The position numbers were made by a program, and so were the translations under genes. Shown piece by piece: positions 26,101-34,145 of a stretch of DNA of 56,381 nucleotides; within the stretch, counting starts at the first letter, position 1, and every line of letters begins with the position of its first letter. The notes beneath the pieces were generated by a model, which was given only the letters and a program-made list of their open reading frames with translations, was not told where the DNA came from and made no database searches. The stretch covers positions 1 to 56,381 of the forward strand of contig NZ_CAMFKW010000036.1 of assembly GCF_945957345.1 (NCBI RefSeq), in the 5' to 3' direction. This DNA is from an uncultured Allobosea sp. (GTDB lineage: Bacteria; Pseudomonadota; Alphaproteobacteria; Rhizobiales; Beijerinckiaceae).

Positions 26101-27372
26101 TTACTTCTTGAAGGGCGCGTAGTAGGTCGCGATGCCCTTGGTGATCTCGGCGCCGACCTCGGCCGGCGTCGCCTTGCCGGCGAGCATCTTCTGCACGCCC
26201 GACTGCAGCAGCACCGAGCCGGTCGGCTCCTGATAGCGGAAATTGACCAGCATGATGTAGGACATCGCGCTCTGGTTCAGCGCCGCGACCTCCTTCAGCA
26301 GCGGGTTCTCGAAGGCCACGCCCTTGATCGGCGAGATGTTCTGCAGATCGTTCGAGAAGGCCGTGCCGAATTCAGGCGTGCCGAGGAAGCGCAGGAATTT
26401 CAGCGCAGCGTCCTTGTTCTTCGATGCCGCGTTGATGGCGTAGCCGCCATCATAGTAGAGCGCGACCAGCCGCGGATCGCCGGCCTTGGCGACCGGCGAG
26501 GCGAAGAGACCGAGCTTCAGCTTGGGGTTCTGGCGCAGGAAATTGGCGATTTCGAAGGAGCCCCCGGCAAACATCGCGGCACGGCCGGCAGCGAAGAGCT
26601 GCTGCGAGGCGGCGTAGTCGACGCCCGAGAAGTTCGGCGCGAAATAATCCTTGATCTCGTTGAGCTTGGTCAGCGCGCCGACGAAGCGGGCATCGGTGAA
26701 ATCGGCCTTGCCGGCGAGCACGTCCTGCTCGAACTGCTTGCCGATCTGCGAGGACAGAAGCGCGCCGACGATGGTCTCGTTCTGCCAGGCCGTCGCGGTG
26801 CCGTTGCCGAAGGGGTTGATGCCCTTTTCCTTCAGCGTCTTCGAGACGCTGACGAGTTCGTCCCACGTGTTCGGCGGCGTGACGCCGGCCTTCTCGAACA
26901 ATTCCTTGTTGTAGATGATCAGCATGGTCTGCGAGGCGAAGGGCACGGCATAGAGCTTGCCGTCGGCGCGCATCGTCTCGGCGGCGATCGCCGAATCCGG
27001 GAAGTTGGCGAATTCCGGGATCATCGCCTTGTCGAGGGGCACGAGATAATCCGGCTTGCCGACGCCGAGCGTGCCATAGGCGCGGACCTGGACGATGTCC
27101 GGCCCCGTGCCGCCGGCGAGCGCGGTCGACAGCACCGTGTTGTAGTTCGCGGCCTCGAAGGCCTCGAACTTCACGTTGATGTCGGGGTGCTGCTTGCGGA
27201 AGGCCGCTATGAACTTGGCGTAGGCTGCCTTGTCCTCCTGGCGCCAGCTCCACAGCGTCAGGTCTTCCGCCTTTGCCGGAGCGGCGAAGGCGGTGGCGGC
27301 GGCGAACAGCGTCAGCGCCAGCTTGCCAAGCGTCCGCCTGACGATCGATTTGGTCTGGATTCCGGCCAACAT
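26101..27372 (-). CDS. CUT1 carbohydrate ABC importer substrate-binding protein
   Basis: 423 residues. The ATG at 27372 was chosen because GAGGGAG lies 7 bases upstream; an in-frame GTG at 27378 sits too close to it. A signal peptide ends ...FAAPAKAEDLTLWSW. The mature protein shows the extracellular solute-binding family 1 pattern: FIAAFRKQHPDINVKFEAFE, GGTGPDIVQVRAYG, YAVPFASQTMLIIYNKELFE and GVTPPNTWDELVS. The gene follows the PP2C-like gene and precedes the two permeases. An amino sugar or amino-sugar oligomer is the likely ligand given nanE and two kinases (inference). Confidence 0.93.
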   Translation of the reverse strand: MLAGIQTKSIVRRTLGKLALTLFAAATAFAAPAKAEDLTLWSWRQEDKAAYAKFIAAFRKQHPDINVKFEAFEAANYNTVLSTALAGGTGPDIVQVRAYGTLGVGKPDYLVPLDKAMIPEFANFPDSAIAAETMRADGKLYAVPFASQTMLIIYNKELFEKAGVTPPNTWDELVSVSKTLKEKGINPFGNGTATAWQNETIVGALLSSQIGKQFEQDVLAGKADFTDARFVGALTKLNEIKDYFAPNFSGVDYAASQQLFAAGRAAMFAGGSFEIANFLRQNPKLKLGLFASPVAKAGDPRLVALYYDGGYAINAASKNKDAALKFLRFLGTPEFGTAFSNDLQNISPIKGVAFENPLLKEVAALNQSAMSYIMLVNFRYQEPTGSVLLQSGVQKMLAGKATPAEVGAEITKGIATYYAPFKK

Positions 27373-27401
27373 TGTCACTCTCCCTCGTTGTCCTGGTCGC
27401 C

Positions 27402-28349
27402 TTATGACGACTTTTCGATAGCGTTGCCGTACAACTCCGGCGACACGACGAGCGCGGTCGCATCGTCATGGATCTTGACGCGCCTGTAGCGCTCCGCTTG
27501 CGGGTCCGCGCTTTCTAATTGGCGGAGTTCGGCGATGACGCCATCCGTCCCCATGTGCTTGACCGCGTCCATCAATGCGCGGTCGTCGTGATGCGCGATG
27601 ACGTCGACGAGCCGCATGAAACCGTCGGATGCGAGCAGGACGGTCGCGGTCGGCGAAATGCTTCCCGAAAACAGGCGCAGGCCCTGCGTCCAGCTCAGGC
27701 CGGGATTGATCGCCCAATAGCCGCCGGGGCGATTGAGCGAGCGCCGGTTGCGCAGGATCTGCGCCAGCGCCTTCGGCGAGATCACCTCGCCGGGCAGATG
27801 GCCGTCTTCGGTCGCCGCCGCGATGGTCCGGGCCTCGAAAGGGTTGCTGGAGGGATCGGTCCAGCGCTCGATCCGGTCGCCGTCCTGGATCAGGATGGAG
27901 ACATCGCCGATCACGGTGGCTTCGAGGCGACAGGCCTGCCCGTCACCGACGAGCCGGGCGAGGCCGAGCACGGCGGATGGTCCTTCGCCGGCCTCGCGCT
28001 CCGGGTGGCCCTGTCCGAGCGTGGCGTAGTCCAGCCGCAGTTGCTGTTCGAGCGCTGCCGCCCAGTCGGGGAAGGCGATGTCGTCGGGCGGGTTGGCCCG
28101 CAGGATTTCATCGATCCGGCGCACGAGCCAGGCGCCCTCCGATTCCGCGGTGGTCCGGGCGGCGCCGGTGAAGAAAGCGGAGCCGTCGACGATCCAGGCG
28201 CATGCACCGGCGGCGCCGGCGATATCCTCGTTATAGGCGGCGCTCCCCTTCTCGCTGGCCTGCGAGATCACGCGCCAGACCGGTCCGGCCGCGCGAGCTG
28301 CCGATGCGGGGCACTCGATCGCCACTGAAACGAACTCCTCGCTCTGCAC
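27402..28349 (-). CDS. PP2C-like serine/threonine protein phosphatase
   Basis: 315 residues, GTG start at 28349. PP2C hallmarks appear in order: SEKGSAAYNEDIAG (Asp42, metal site), CAWIVDGSAFF (Asp55), VIGDVSILIQDGD (about residue 147), VLLASDGFMRLVD (Asp242) and KIHDDATALVVS (Asp295/296). It lacks membrane segments and obvious sensor or regulatory domains, so it should be cytoplasmic. It is the first gene of the sugar-importer operon, 29 bp before the binding-protein gene, and a putative GntR operator lies 48 bp upstream. No partner kinase is visible. The target is unknown; a regulator, the importer or a sugar-linked signalling protein are options. Confidence 0.82.
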   Translation of the reverse strand: MQSEEFVSVAIECPASAARAAGPVWRVISQASEKGSAAYNEDIAGAAGACAWIVDGSAFFTGAARTTAESEGAWLVRRIDEILRANPPDDIAFPDWAAALEQQLRLDYATLGQGHPEREAGEGPSAVLGLARLVGDGQACRLEATVIGDVSILIQDGDRIERWTDPSSNPFEARTIAAATEDGHLPGEVISPKALAQILRNRRSLNRPGGYWAINPGLSWTQGLRLFSGSISPTATVLLASDGFMRLVDVIAHHDDRALMDAVKHMGTDGVIAELRQLESADPQAERYRRVKIHDDATALVVSPELYGNAIEKSS

Positions 28350-28666
28350 CGTTCAGGATGCTCCTCACCTGTCGCGCCTGATGTATATCGTTATATAGAC
28401 CAATATAGAACCAATTCTGCCTGTACAAGCTGAAATCTGGCATGGCGGGGGTCGGCGCCCGGCATGCCATTGTGCGTTTCGGCCACCGGAATGCTGGCTT
28501 TGCAAGCCGTCCGCCCCTTCATGATAACGGATGGGCCTTGCCGGAAGTGGTTTGCCTGTGGCTTTCCACCCTTGACGGTGCCGGATGACAGGCCTGACAC
28601 CGTGTTGCGAGAGTCAGATCGGCTATCCCGATTCTGGACTGGCCCTCACAACGGAGACCATCGACC
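28350..28666. other. Intergenic region between divergent PP2C-like and Cys-rich protein genes
   Basis: 317 bp. Apart from the direct-repeat site at 28397-28413 and an AT-rich patch around 28381-28420, I see no gene, RNA or strong hairpin. Promoters for both divergent units must lie here. Confidence 0.4.
28397..28413 (-). promoter_or_regulatory. Putative GntR operator, site C (upstream of the PP2C/sugar-importer operon)
   Basis: On the minus strand TGGTTC-TATAT-TGGTCT, a direct repeat with the same 11-bp period as sites at 13507 and 15638. It lies in an unusually AT-rich patch with TATATAAC beside it, consistent with overlap of the operon's promoter. Confidence 0.55.
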
Positions 28667-28924
28667 ATGGGAAGGCATGTCGCCATCGCCGCGCTGGCCG
28701 CGGTTGCTGTTCTCGGCGCTGCCGGAAGCGCGCTCGCTGCCAATTCATGCCGTCCGACGCGAGACGGCAAGGACCGGATGGAGATGTCTGGCGGTTGCCC
28801 GAGCGGCTATGTCGTGCGGGGCGCCTGCTGCGAGTCCGTGCGGCCGATCCAGCAACCGAGCGGCGCGAAGGCCTGCCCGCCCGGCATGATGGTCCGGCTC
28901 GGCGCTTGCGTCCCGATTCCGTGA
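28667..28924 (+). CDS. Small secreted cysteine-rich protein, function unknown
   Basis: 85 residues. Residues 1-25 are a Sec signal peptide (MGRHVAIAALAAVAVLGAAG, then SALA-AN). The mature part has six cysteines (SC, GC, ACC, AC, AC patterns: GGCPSGYVVRGACCESV and KACPPGMMVRLGACVPIP), suggesting three disulfides in the periplasm or outside. The two halves CPSGYVVRGAC and CPPGMMVRLGAC look like an internal repeat. Similar small proteins are common as hypotheticals in Hyphomicrobiales. It stands alone between operons. Confidence 0.75.
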   Translation: MGRHVAIAALAAVAVLGAAGSALAANSCRPTRDGKDRMEMSGGCPSGYVVRGACCESVRPIQQPSGAKACPPGMMVRLGACVPIP

Positions 28925-29176
28925 GGTTGCGGCTGCCGGGCGCGGGGAACTTTCCTGCGCCTTGCAGCCTGTTTCACGAATTGGCGGAAGCTGCAAAATT
29001 TGGAGTGGGAACGAGGTCCGGCAGGTGGGTCGTTCGGCTGGGAGCCGCGAGGGAAGCGCACGTCGGGCAGCGTAAATCGCTGCGTTTGGCACGATTGCCT
29101 ACGTTACGGGCCTGATGCCTCGGGCTGGAACGCTTTGTGCTTGGGGCGCGGCAGTTTCCTTACGAGAATCATCGCC

Positions 29177-30049
29177 ATGGCTGCAGCCTGCTCCGCCGGA
29201 CTCGATACGGGGTTCGCAACGCTCGATTTCGGACAGATCATCGTGCTCGGGTTGGTCCAGGGCGTCACCGAGTTGCTGCCGATCTCCTCGACGGCGCATA
29301 TGCGGGTGGTGCCGGCCTTGCTCGGCTGGCCTGATCCGGGATCGGCCTTTTCGGCACTGATGCAGCTCGCTGCACTGGCGGCCGTGGTCAGCTATTTCAG
29401 GCGCGATATCGGCAGCATGGCCGGAGGCGCTCTGGACGGGCTCAGGACGCGCCAGTTCACCGTGGGGCCGAGCCGGCTGGCGCTCGGCGTCATCATCGCG
29501 ACGGTTCCGATCGTCGTGGCCGGCGTGGCGCTGGCGCCCCTGCTCAATCGCTGCGGATCGCCTTTGCGCTCGCTCGGCGTGATCGGCGCGGCGTCGCTGG
29601 TCATGGCGCTGCTGCTTGCGGCGACGGAATGGTTCGCGAGCCATCGGCGTACGGTCGAGCAGGCGGGCTTCCGGGATTTCCTGCTGGTCGGCCTGGCCCA
29701 GGTCGGTGCCCTGATCCCTGGGGTGTCGCGCTCCGGTTCGACCCTGACGGCTGCGATGGGGCTCGGCTTCAAGCGTGCCGAGGCGGCGCGGCTCTCGTTC
29801 CTGCTCGGCCTGCCGGCCATCGCGCTGGCGGGACTGAAGGAGGCGTGGGAGATCGCGCGAGCCGGAATCGACGGTCATGCGATGGCGCTTCTGGTCGTCG
29901 GCCTGATCGCCGGCTCGCTCGCGTCCTTCGTCGCGATCTCGGCGCTGATGCGCTACCTTGAGCGGATGTCGAGCTGGGTCTTCGTGATCTATCGCGCCGG
30001 CATGGGCATCTTTCTGCTTTGGGCAGTCGCGACCGGCTGGCTCTCCTAG
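29177..30049 (+). CDS. uppP: Undecaprenyl-diphosphatase UppP (BacA family)
   Basis: 290 residues, polytopic inner-membrane protein that dephosphorylates undecaprenyl diphosphate to regenerate the lipid carrier for wall and polysaccharide synthesis. Both active-site motifs are present: LVQGVTELLPISSTAHMRV and ALIPGVSRSGSTLTAAMGLG. The ATG at 29177 gives a short N-terminus before the first motif; the ribosome site is weak, so the start is less certain. It is followed 16 bp later by TRAP transporter genes, a neighbourhood without obvious functional link. Confidence 0.94.
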   Translation: MAAACSAGLDTGFATLDFGQIIVLGLVQGVTELLPISSTAHMRVVPALLGWPDPGSAFSALMQLAALAAVVSYFRRDIGSMAGGALDGLRTRQFTVGPSRLALGVIIATVPIVVAGVALAPLLNRCGSPLRSLGVIGAASLVMALLLAATEWFASHRRTVEQAGFRDFLLVGLAQVGALIPGVSRSGSTLTAAMGLGFKRAEAARLSFLLGLPAIALAGLKEAWEIARAGIDGHAMALLVVGLIAGSLASFVAISALMRYLERMSSWVFVIYRAGMGIFLLWAVATGWLS

Positions 30050-30065
30050 CTCCCTGGAGCATTTC

Positions 30066-30545
30066 ATGCACCTTATCGTCGATACGCTCGACAGGGGGCT
30101 GGAGCGGCTTTGCCTGGCGGCCCGGTGGCTCGCCTTGCCGCTGGTGCTGTTGCTGTTCCTGCAATGGCCGTTGCGCGATCTGGTCAAGGGCTGGTCGCGG
30201 GAGGCGAACGATCTCGGCCAATGCGTCTTCGCCCTCTATGTCGCGGTGTCGCTGACGGCGGCGACACGCTCCGGCGCGCATCTGGCGAGCGACGCCCTGG
30301 CGCATCGCCACGGACCGCGATTGCGGCGGGCATTGGATGCGGGGCTGATCGTGTTCGGGCTGCTGCCCTGGTCCCTGTTCCTGCTGATCGTTGGCTGGCC
30401 GGCATTGTTGGGGAGCCTGCGCGTCCTTGAATCCTTCCCGGATACCGGCAATCCCGGCTATTTCCTGATCCGCGCCTCGGGTTTCATCCTGGCGGCGCTC
30501 GTCTTCGTCTCCGGCCTGCTCGCCCTGCTGCGGAGGCGCGCATGA
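30066..30545 (+). CDS. TRAP transporter small permease (DctQ family)
   Basis: 159 residues, four membrane segments, the usual size and layout. Seen: LPLVLLLFLQWPLRDLVKGW, ANDLGQCVFALYVAVSLTAA, RSGAHLASDALAHRHGPRLR and a final hydrophobic helix. GGAG precedes the ATG. It overlaps the large permease gene by ATGA (30542-30545). The two form the membrane part of a sodium-driven TRAP importer. Confidence 0.88.
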   Translation: MHLIVDTLDRGLERLCLAARWLALPLVLLLFLQWPLRDLVKGWSREANDLGQCVFALYVAVSLTAATRSGAHLASDALAHRHGPRLRRALDAGLIVFGLLPWSLFLLIVGWPALLGSLRVLESFPDTGNPGYFLIRASGFILAALVFVSGLLALLRRRA

Positions 30546-31963
30546 GCCAGTGGATCGGCCTTGCCATGCTTGCCGGCGTCGCGCTGGGCGCGATGGCGAC
30601 GGGACTGCCCGTCTGGGGCGTCCTGGTCAGCCTCGCCACCATGGGCGCAGCGGCATCAGTCGTGCTCGATCCTTCCACGGGGGCGGTCCTGGCAGCGCTG
30701 CCGAGCCGGCTCGTGGGGCTGCTGGAATCAGACCTGCTGCAGGCACTGCCGCTTTTCGTCTTCATGGGCGCCCTGCTGAACCGGTTGCCACTCGCCCGGA
30801 TCCTGTTCCGCGCGGCGCTGCGTCCTTTCGGTGGCGCGCGCGGTGCGACGTTGGCGCTGGGCGCTATCCTGGGGCCGATGAACGGGTCCGTCAGCGCCAA
30901 TGCGATCGCGCTGACGCGTGCGATCGAGCCGGCTCTGGCCGAGCATGAGGTCGGGCCGGCCGAAAGCGTCGCCTTGCTGACCGTTGCCAGCACGCTGGGC
31001 GTGCTCGTGCCGCCATCGCTTGTCCTGATCCTGCTGGGCGATGCGATGATGGCTGCCCACACCATCGCGCTGAACGCGACCGGCCGCGTCGATCGCATCA
31101 TCAACACGCAGGATGTCTTCCGTGGCGCCCTGCTGCCGGCAGGGCTCTTCCTGGCGGCCTGCCTGATCCTGGCGTTCCTGCGCCGGGAGCCGGGCCGGCG
31201 CCTTCCGGCTCCGACGCTGGGCGAAGCGGCGCTCGCGCTGCTCACCGTCGGCTTCATCGGCGGCCTGCTCGTCGGTGTCGCGCTTGGCTATTTCTACGCG
31301 GTCGAGGCGGCAGCGATGGGAGCCGTGGGCTTGGTGACCGCGGGGTCGCTGAGCCGGCAGCTCGACCTGCCGCGCCTGAAGGCCGCGCTCGACGACACCC
31401 TGTCGATGACCGGTGCGCTGATGGCGCTGCTGGTGGCGGCGACGACCTTCACCCTTGTCTTTCGCGTGCTCGGGAGCGACCGGCTCGTCGCCGGCTGGAT
31501 GGAGGCGGTGCCCGGCGGGCCTCTCGGGATTCTGGGTGCGGGGCTCGGCCTGATCTTCCTCGCCGCTTTCGTGCTCGACGCCTTCGAGATCATCTTCGTG
31601 CTGGTGCCGATCCTGCTGCCGCCGATCCTGATGCGGGTCGAGGATGCGCAATGGGTCGCCGTCCTGACGCTGCTCGTCCTTCAGACGAGCTTCCTGCTGC
31701 CGCCGCTGGGCTATGCGCTGACGATGACCCGCGCGGCCGCGACGCGGCGTGCGACGCTGCGGGCGGTGATGAAGTCGCTGATCCCCTTCATCCTCGTGCA
31801 GCTCGTCGTGACCGCGGCGGTCATAGGCTGGCCGGCGCTGGTGCACTGGGGGCAGCAAGCGCCTGCTGCCGTCGCAGCGCCCTCCGAGGCAGAAGTCACG
31901 CGCCGCCTGCGGGAGATCGCCATACCTTCCGACCTGCTGGAGATCGCGCCTCCCAAGTTTTGA
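30542..31963 (+). CDS. TRAP transporter large permease (DctM family)
   Basis: 473 residues, with about twelve membrane segments. Family features include PLFVFMGALLNRLPLARILF, a central VASTLGVLVPPSLVLILLGD and the late LVLQTSFLLPPLGYALTMTR. It is slightly longer than a typical 425-440-residue DctM because of a hydrophilic C-terminal tail (PAAVAAPSEAEVTRRLREIA). No periplasmic DctP gene lies next to it, so the binding protein, and hence the substrate, is unknown. Confidence 0.9.
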   Translation: MSQWIGLAMLAGVALGAMATGLPVWGVLVSLATMGAAASVVLDPSTGAVLAALPSRLVGLLESDLLQALPLFVFMGALLNRLPLARILFRAALRPFGGARGATLALGAILGPMNGSVSANAIALTRAIEPALAEHEVGPAESVALLTVASTLGVLVPPSLVLILLGDAMMAAHTIALNATGRVDRIINTQDVFRGALLPAGLFLAACLILAFLRREPGRRLPAPTLGEAALALLTVGFIGGLLVGVALGYFYAVEAAAMGAVGLVTAGSLSRQLDLPRLKAALDDTLSMTGALMALLVAATTFTLVFRVLGSDRLVAGWMEAVPGGPLGILGAGLGLIFLAAFVLDAFEIIFVLVPILLPPILMRVEDAQWVAVLTLLVLQTSFLLPPLGYALTMTRAAATRRATLRAVMKSLIPFILVQLVVTAAVIGWPALVHWGQQAPAAVAAPSEAEVTRRLREIAIPSDLLEIAPPKF

Positions 31964-32062
31964 CATCCGCTTGCCCGCGTGGCTTTCGGGGAGCCTGCGT
32001 GACGGTGAGATGAAACTGTCACGGTCATGGCTGACATCGCGCGCGTCGCGCCGGAGATTCAG

Positions 32063-32779
32063 ATGCGTTTCGTCCAGACCTTCGAGCTCGTTCCATTTCT
32101 CGACACCTGCATCAGCTTGCTCGCAGCCTTCGTGCTGGGCGCGCTCATCGGAGCCGAGCGCCAATACCGCCAGCGCACTGCGGGATTGCGGACGACGGTT
32201 CTGGTGGCGGTCGGCGCCGCCGCCTTCGTCGATCTTGCGATGCGGCTTGCCGGCGCGGACGGCGCCATCCGTGTGATCGCCTATGTGGTGTCGGGCATCG
32301 GCTTTCTCGGCGCCGGCGTCATCATGAAGGAAGGCATGAATGTCCGCGGACTCAACACGGCGGCGACGCTGTGGTGCTCGGCCGCGGTCGGGGCCTGCAC
32401 TGGCGCCGACATGATCGCGGAGGCGACTTTGGTGACGGTCTTCGTGATCGCCGGCAACACGTTGTTGCGGCCGCTGGTCAATGCGATCAACCGCATCCCG
32501 CTCAACGAACGCGCCCTGGAGGCGACCTATGAGGTCGTGGTGACGACCAGCGCGGCTGCGCTCGCGGCGACGCGCGACACGCTCATCGAGCAGCTGGAAG
32601 CGGCGCAGTATCCGGTCAGCGACGTGACCACGATCGAACGCAGCGACGATGCCGTGGATATCGTCGCCCGGCTCATCAGCACGGCGGTCGACCGTCGTGA
32701 ACTCGATCATGTGGTCGAGAAGCTGGAGCGGGTGCCGGCCGTCTCGCATGCCACCTGGGAGAGCAGTACCACGGACTGA
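32063..32779 (+). CDS. MgtC/SapB family membrane protein
   Basis: 238 residues from the ATG at 32063 (GGAG six bases upstream); an upstream in-frame ATG at 32027 lacks a ribosome site. Four to five membrane helices at the N-terminus carry the MgtC motif: VLGALIGAERQYRQRTAGLR, TVLVAVGAAAFVD, GIGFLGAGVIMKEGMNVRGL and NTAATLWCSAAVGAC. The C-terminal cytoplasmic part (about residues 160-238) is ACT-like. MgtC proteins are linked to growth at low magnesium and acid stress, in part by acting on the F1Fo ATPase. The role here is not deducible. Confidence 0.9.
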   Translation: MRFVQTFELVPFLDTCISLLAAFVLGALIGAERQYRQRTAGLRTTVLVAVGAAAFVDLAMRLAGADGAIRVIAYVVSGIGFLGAGVIMKEGMNVRGLNTAATLWCSAAVGACTGADMIAEATLVTVFVIAGNTLLRPLVNAINRIPLNERALEATYEVVVTTSAAALAATRDTLIEQLEAAQYPVSDVTTIERSDDAVDIVARLISTAVDRRELDHVVEKLERVPAVSHATWESSTTD

Positions 32780-32785
32780 GAGCCT

Positions 32786-32799
32786 CTGGCGAAAGCCAG
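32786..32799. other. Small GNRA-loop hairpin between mgtC-like and ligase genes
   Basis: CTGGC-GAAA-GCCAG, within a wider GCCTCT/AGAGGC inverted repeat (32782-32815). Without a T-run it could be a weak terminator or a leader structure before the O-antigen ligase gene. Confidence 0.35.
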
Positions 32800-32823
32800 G
32801 GTGATGGCATAGAGGCAAGCTCC

Positions 32824-34086
32824 ATGAGCCAGACCCGTCGCCCTGACTATCCCGAGACCGAGAACCCTACGGGGGCGGTCGTCGGGCTCTCGACAGCAGG
32901 CCAGGTGGCCCTCGTGCTGCTTCCCGTGGCGATGTGGCTCGCGAATCGATCCGCACCGCTGATGCTCGGGATCGCAGCCCTCGCATTCGTTCTCGCCGCC
33001 GCGATGTCGCCTCAGGCTGGCGGCATGACCGCGCGCCTGCGCCGGATGCTGACGACGCCGCTGGGTTTGACTCTTGCCGCCTTTCTGGCCTGGGCGCTCG
33101 TCTCGATCCTGTGGAGCCATGATCGGCATGGGTCGCTCAGAGCATGGGGAGAGCTTGTGCTGCCGGTCGGCCTGACGCTCGCCATCGCCGCGTCCGGGCG
33201 ATTTGCGCCGCGTCCGGCCTGGCTGCGGGGATTGGCGCTCGCGATCATTCTGGCCTGTGTGCTGTCGATCATCGAACTCGTATCCGGCCTCTCGCAACGG
33301 GCGGCGCTCGGTATCGGCAAGCAGTTCGGCTTCGTCTTCAATCGACCGGCGATCACGGCAGTCGTCCTGGCTGTGCCGGTCGTCCATGGCCTCTGGTGGT
33401 TGCCGGAGGCTCGTTGGTCCGACCGTCTCCTTGCCGTCGTGCTGGCGCTTGCCGTCGCCGCCTTGGCCCTGAAGTCGGAAAGCGCCTCGGCGCGCCTTGG
33501 TGTTGCCGTCTGCGTGATCTGCTGGCTTCTGGCGGCTTGCCTGCCGCGCTTGACGATGACTGCGGTGGCTGCCGCCTTCGTCGTCACGATGGCAATGGCG
33601 CCGATGCTCGGCATTGCCGCGACGAACTGGCTCCCCTCGCAGATTCTCAACCGTTTCGCGGTGATGACCGGACAGGCGCGCATCGACATCTGGGTGAGCT
33701 TCGGCGAGCTGGTGCGGGCCAGCCCCTTGTGCGGGGCGGGGTTCGGCACCTCGGCCACCATGCATCTGCACTCCCTGGCGAACGCCGTCTCCCCCGAGCA
33801 TCGGCAGTTGCTCGCCGTCGGTCATCCCCATGACATGCCGCTGCAGGCCTGGGCCGAAACCGGCGTTATCGGCGTCGGCCTTCTGACTCTCGCAGGCCTG
33901 CTTCTGCTGCTGCGGTTGAGACGGCAGCCGGCCGCGGAGATGGCGCCGCGCCTCGCCTTGTTCGCCGGAGCCTTCGCGATCTCGGTCGTCGGTCATGGCG
34001 CATGGCAGGGCTGGTGGATCGCCGTGCTGGGGGGTGCGATCCTGTGGTTCGGTTCGTCCGAGCTGCGGGGCTTGCGGAGGGCGTAA
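32824..34086 (+). CDS. O-antigen ligase family membrane protein (WaaL/Wzy-like)
   Basis: 420 residues, about eleven to twelve membrane segments with one larger periplasmic loop. The region RIDIWVSFGELVRASPLCGA, then GFGTSATMHLHSL and VGHPHDMPLQAWAETGVIGV, is the Wzy_C signature with the conserved histidine. These enzymes join or polymerise lipid-linked glycans in the periplasm. No glycosyltransferase or flippase genes are adjacent, so ligase and polymerase roles cannot be told apart. Confidence 0.88.
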   Translation: MSQTRRPDYPETENPTGAVVGLSTAGQVALVLLPVAMWLANRSAPLMLGIAALAFVLAAAMSPQAGGMTARLRRMLTTPLGLTLAAFLAWALVSILWSHDRHGSLRAWGELVLPVGLTLAIAASGRFAPRPAWLRGLALAIILACVLSIIELVSGLSQRAALGIGKQFGFVFNRPAITAVVLAVPVVHGLWWLPEARWSDRLLAVVLALAVAALALKSESASARLGVAVCVICWLLAACLPRLTMTAVAAAFVVTMAMAPMLGIAATNWLPSQILNRFAVMTGQARIDIWVSFGELVRASPLCGAGFGTSATMHLHSLANAVSPEHRQLLAVGHPHDMPLQAWAETGVIGVGLLTLAGLLLLLRLRRQPAAEMAPRLALFAGAFAISVVGHGAWQGWWIAVLGGAILWFGSSELRGLRRA

Positions 34087-34145
34087 GCCTCCCTTTCGCA
34101 CCGTCGGGGTTGCGATCGTCAGCCCGGCGCGGCAAAGATAGGCGC

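Noticed and set aside
30728..32818. A 696-codon minus-strand open frame across the TRAP and mgtC-like genes
   Set aside because: Composition (His, Arg, Gln, Asp runs) is that of an antisense shadow, and the plus strand has well-supported membrane proteins here.
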